From assembly GCA_007128525.1 (NCBI GenBank), contig SKXG01000120.1, forward strand, positions 1-6,425: a stretch of DNA of 6,425 nucleotides, read 5' to 3'. This DNA comes from Pseudomonadales bacterium. GTDB lineage: Bacteria > Pseudomonadota > Gammaproteobacteria > Pseudomonadales > Azotimanducaceae. The stretch's first letter is position 1. Every line of letters begins with the position of its first letter. The position numbers and the translations under genes were made by a program. The notes under the pieces were generated by a model, which saw only the letters and a list, made by a program, of their open reading frames with translations, was not told the origin of the DNA and ran no database searches. This document shows positions 5,013 to 6,425 of this stretch, one piece after another.

Positions 5013-6425
5013 ATGACGCCGCTGGTCCGATTGCTGGGTGGGTTCAGCTTCGGCCTGGCCGCTCTGCCGTTGAGCCCGACATTGCCAGCACCCTGGCCAT
5101 TTCTCGGGCTGCTTGTACTGCTGGGGTTGCTGTCGATCTGGCGCAGCAGCTTTGCCGGCGTTGGGCTGGCACTGGCGCTGTTCTGGAGCTGGTGCCATCT
5201 GGACCGCGCGCTCAGCCATCGGCTCGACATCTGTGCCAGTGGTGTCGATATCCTGATTGAAGGGCGGGTTGCCGGCCTGCCCGGACTGCCGCAGCACAAG
5301 CCGGTGGCCCGACAGCAATTCGAGTTCGTGCCGGACAGCTGGCGCTCCCACGCCGATTGCCTGGAGACCCTGCTGATGCCGCGTCGACTGCGGCTGCAGT
5401 GGTATCAGGGTGAGGAAGTACGGGCGGGCGAGCGCTGGCGGTTGTTGGTGCGCCTGCGGCCACCGGCAGGCATGAGTAATCCTGGTACCTTCGATTATGA
5501 GCAATGGCTGCTCGCCGGGCGGCTGGATGCGAGCGGCAGTGTGCGTGCCGGTCAGCAGTTGTCGGCGGCGCGCATGCCTGGCGTACCGGCGCTGCGCCAG
5601 CAGTTGCGAGACAGATTGCTTGCCCAGGATCATCAGCAGACCGGCGTGCTGCTGGCGCTGATGACTGGCGACGGCGCGGCCATGACGGACGCGCACTGGG
5701 CTCTGATGCGTGAGACCGGCACTGTGCACCTGCTGGTGGTCTCCGGCCTGCACCTGGGCCTGGTTTCCGGGTTGGGCTATGTCTCCGGCACGCTGCTGGC
5801 CCGGTTGCTTACCCCCCTGTGTCTGATCTGGCCAGCGCGCTTCTGGGGCGCAGCGCTCGTCGTTCCGCTGGCAACCCTGTACGCAACCCTGGCAGGTTGG
5901 AGCCTGCCGGTTCAGCGTGCCTGGCTGATGTGCATGGCCGGGGTGTTGTGGCTGGTCTGGGCGCGGCGTGCACATGGTCTGCACATCTGGCTGCTGACGC
6001 TGAGCCTGGTATTGCTGCTGGATCCGTTGGCGCCGCTGACCACTGGGTTCTGGCTCTCGTTTGGCGCTGTGTTGATCCTGTTGACTTACTTTTCGGCGCG
6101 GCCGGCCATGCCCACCTGGCGCAGTCTGCCAGTGGCGCAACTGGTGCTGAGTTGCGCCATGTTGCCGCTATTGAGCTCACAAGTCGGTTACTGGTCCTGG
6201 TTCATGCCGGTGGCCAACCTGGTTGCGGTGCCTATGGTCAGCCTGCTGCTGGTGCCGCTGGTGCTGCTCGGCGGCGTCGGACTCCTGCTTTCGGCACTGA
6301 TGCCGTCTGCCGCCGTGTCGGGGGTGCTTTCTGCCGCCGACCTGGTGGCCGTTGCGCTGATGCGCTGGCTGCATTGGATCGCGGACCTTGCTGATGTACA
6401 GGGTGCGCCGCTGATCGGTGCGGGA
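5013..6425 (+). CDS. comEC: ComEC/Rec2 family DNA internalization channel (3'-truncated by window)
   Basis: The frame is open for 471 codons to the window edge. ComEC is the inner-membrane channel that carries single-stranded DNA into the cytoplasm in natural transformation. Visible in order are N-terminal hydrophobic segments (about 1-60), a soluble OB-fold-like region with Cys74 and Cys116, the conserved block SNPGTFDYEQWL (155-166), and then the Competence domain, opening with LLALMTGDGAAMTDAHWALMRETGTVHLLVVSGLHLGL (SGLH at 244-247) and continuing as repeated membrane segments. The 42-residue spacing of the two cysteines resembles the disulfide pair known in Bacillus ComEC. Full-length relatives are about 750 residues, so the rest of the channel and the C-terminal metallo-beta-lactamase-like domain lie beyond the window. 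ATG 5013 lacks a clear ribosome site; TTG 4995 is the only other in-frame start before a stop at 4974. Natural competence cannot be inferred from this gene alone. Confidence 0.94.
   Translation, partial: MTPLVRLLGGFSFGLAALPLSPTLPAPWPFLGLLVLLGLLSIWRSSFAGVGLALALFWSWCHLDRALSHRLDICASGVDILIEGRVAGLPGLPQHKPVARQQFEFVPDSWRSHADCLETLLMPRRLRLQWYQGEEVRAGERWRLLVRLRPPAGMSNPGTFDYEQWLLAGRLDASGSVRAGQQLSAARMPGVPALRQQLRDRLLAQDHQQTGVLLALMTGDGAAMTDAHWALMRETGTVHLLVVSGLHLGLVSGLGYVSGTLLARLLTPLCLIWPARFWGAALVVPLATLYATLAGWSLPVQRAWLMCMAGVLWLVWARRAHGLHIWLLTLSLVLLLDPLAPLTTGFWLSFGAVLILLTYFSARPAMPTWRSLPVAQLVLSCAMLPLLSSQVGYWSWFMPVANLVAVPMVSLLLVPLVLLGGVGLLLSALMPSAAVSGVLSAADLVAVALMRWLHWIADLADVQGAPLIGAG

Noticed and set aside
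4734..6140. A 468-codon open frame on the minus strand opposite comEC
   Set aside because: Its translation is dominated by Gln, Arg, Pro and Ala with no domain, as expected for the complement of a GC-rich gene. The plus-strand frame reads as ComEC with conserved motifs over the same bases.

Overview
The window looks like ordinary core chromosome of a GC-rich gammaproteobacterium of the Pseudomonas / Alcanivorax / Marinobacter / Halieaceae kind. This rests on gene content and order (the end of a Na+-NQR maturation block, then lolC-lolD-lolE, a DUF2062 gene, then comEC) and on the densely coding, GC-rich sequence. I cannot name a genus from sequence alone. No rRNA, tRNA, CRISPR array, insertion sequence or phage gene is visible.

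Layout. Positions 1-572 (+) are the 3' part of apbE, the periplasmic flavin transferase that attaches FMN to the NqrB and NqrC subunits of the sodium-pumping NADH:quinone reductase. After a 98-base gap, 671-937 (+) is nqrM, a small four-cysteine membrane protein needed for iron-sulfur assembly in the same enzyme. The nqr structural genes presumably lie upstream, outside the window. A possible intrinsic terminator overlaps the nqrM stop. Next to it is a perfect match to the FNR/Anr consensus (954-967), the most striking non-coding signal here.

Positions 1036-4182 (+) are the compact operon lolC-lolD-lolE, whose genes overlap by 8 and 4 bases. They encode the inner-membrane ABC transporter that extracts outer-membrane lipoproteins and hands them to LolA. 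LolC and LolE are paralogous four-helix membrane subunits and LolD is the ATPase. The lolC start is probably a TTG at 1036, not the longer GTG at 997.

Positions 4193-4786 (-) are a convergent gene for a DUF2062 membrane protein of unknown role, only 10 bases from the end of lolE. A 226-base divergent intergenic region (4787-5012) with several inverted repeats separates it from comEC (5013 to the window end, +). That gene encodes the DNA-uptake channel and is cut off by the window before its C-terminal domain.

The genes form three functional groups: respiratory-enzyme maturation, lipoprotein sorting and DNA uptake. I found no undescribed system. The items most worth checking are the FNR-type site before lolCDE, the dyad-rich comEC/DUF2062 intergenic region, and the uncharacterised DUF2062 gene.
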